Of a stretch of DNA of 64,000 bases, positions 63,334-64,000 are shown one piece after another. The notes beneath the pieces are model-generated. The model was not told the origin of the DNA. It did not search any database and saw nothing but the letters and a program-made list of their open reading frames with translations. Made by a program: the position numbers and the translations under genes. The number at the start of each line of letters is the position of its first letter. Position 1 is the stretch's first letter. Location: NCBI GenBank assembly GCA_000499405.2, contig HG738137.1, positions 14,873,661 to 14,937,660 of the forward strand. The letters run 5' to 3'. Source of the DNA: Onchocerca volvulus. Lineage: Eukaryota > Nematoda > Chromadorea > Rhabditida > Onchocercidae.

Positions 63334-64000
63334 TTATATTCCTGCAAATTATTTAATTATTATTTCAAATTCAGTTTTGCTTTTGTTTATCGAATTAACG
63401 CTATAAATAAATGCAATTAAATCAATAGCTTATTGAATAAAATGGATAAGGAAAAGTGTTGTGGAAAATTGCAAAAGCTCATTAAATTGGCTTTTAATTA
63501 AAAATGAAATACGCTTGAAAGAAATCTGAAATCAATATTAGACTAACAATTAATTAATTATTGATAAATAGATATCATTCATGTTCCATATATATATTTA
63601 ATTATTTTATCGATTAACTTAACAATTTTTCACTTCATTTTTACTTTTTTTTTTTTTTTTTTTGTAATCTCTATGCCGAAAATTAATCAGTGCAATTTTC
63701 AAAAGTATTATTTTGAAAATTGTTCTTTTAATTTAGTGATTTTGCAAATTTGAGGCAGTAATACATAAGATGATAATGTATAAAAGATTTACGGAATGGA
63801 AATGCAAAATATATCGGAAAATATTTGATATCAGTAACGTTATCCTATATTAGTTTAGTGAATTCGAATTAATTTAAAAAAAAAAAAAAAAGTTAGCTTA
63901 AGCTAAAACTTAGTTCTTATTTTTATTTCCGTTAAATTAATTTTGTATTCTTTCGATGAATATGATAAAAAAATAATAATGCGATATCAAAGCATCAAAA
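63334..64000. other. 5' flank of the peptide gene, to window end
   Basis: AT-rich; includes a 14-bp palindrome TTAGCTTAAGCTAA (63893-63906). No frame of note. Confidence 0.4.

Overview
The window is very AT-rich animal DNA. Genes have many short exons, acceptors of the TTTCAG/TTTTAG type, and families typical of nematodes: a TWK-type two-pore potassium channel, a BTB-kelch protein, an FBXO30/40-type F-box protein, a decayed Helitron and a 5S rRNA relic. I read it as a nematode, probably clade III (filarial/spirurid); the species cannot be named from sequence alone. Most supplied open frames are chance frames, so the gene models below were assembled by hand from exon phases and splice motifs.

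Layout. 1-6.6 kb: non-coding, with a dispersed repeat (1601-2275, shorter copy 2560-2745). 6.6-12.0 kb (-): K2P channel, 407 aa, whose start codon lies in a 52-bp tandem repeat. 12.2-17.4 kb: non-coding. 17.7-24.1 kb (-): BTB-BACK-kelch protein, 594 aa, with one intron lacking GT/AG ends and a decayed duplicate of its 3' end next to the stop. 25.7-32.8 kb (-): about 548 aa, Cys-rich N-terminus and two Ig-like domains. 32.8-35.8 kb: a perfect hairpin and an LTR-like segment. 35.8-40.5 kb (+): 576-aa protein I do not recognise; one intron holds a 72-nt perfect hairpin. 42.7-47.0 kb (+): FBXO30/40-like protein, 513 aa. 47.1-56.8 kb: repeat-rich, with a decayed Helitron (53.0-55.6 kb) whose short derivatives recur at 5.4, 9.7, 30.2, 50.7 and 51.2 kb. 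56.8-60.2 kb (+): secreted, furin-type-processed cystine-knot protein, 324 aa, most like IL-17. 61.9-63.3 kb (-): 77-aa secreted peptide precursor with a 5S rRNA pseudogene in its first intron.

The genes do not form an evident pathway or operon. The most interesting items are the IL-17-like cytokine candidate, the peptide precursor, the non-canonical kelch intron, the intronic pre-miRNA-like hairpin and the start-codon tandem repeat. All exon joins are inferences from phase and protein sense; transcript data would settle them.
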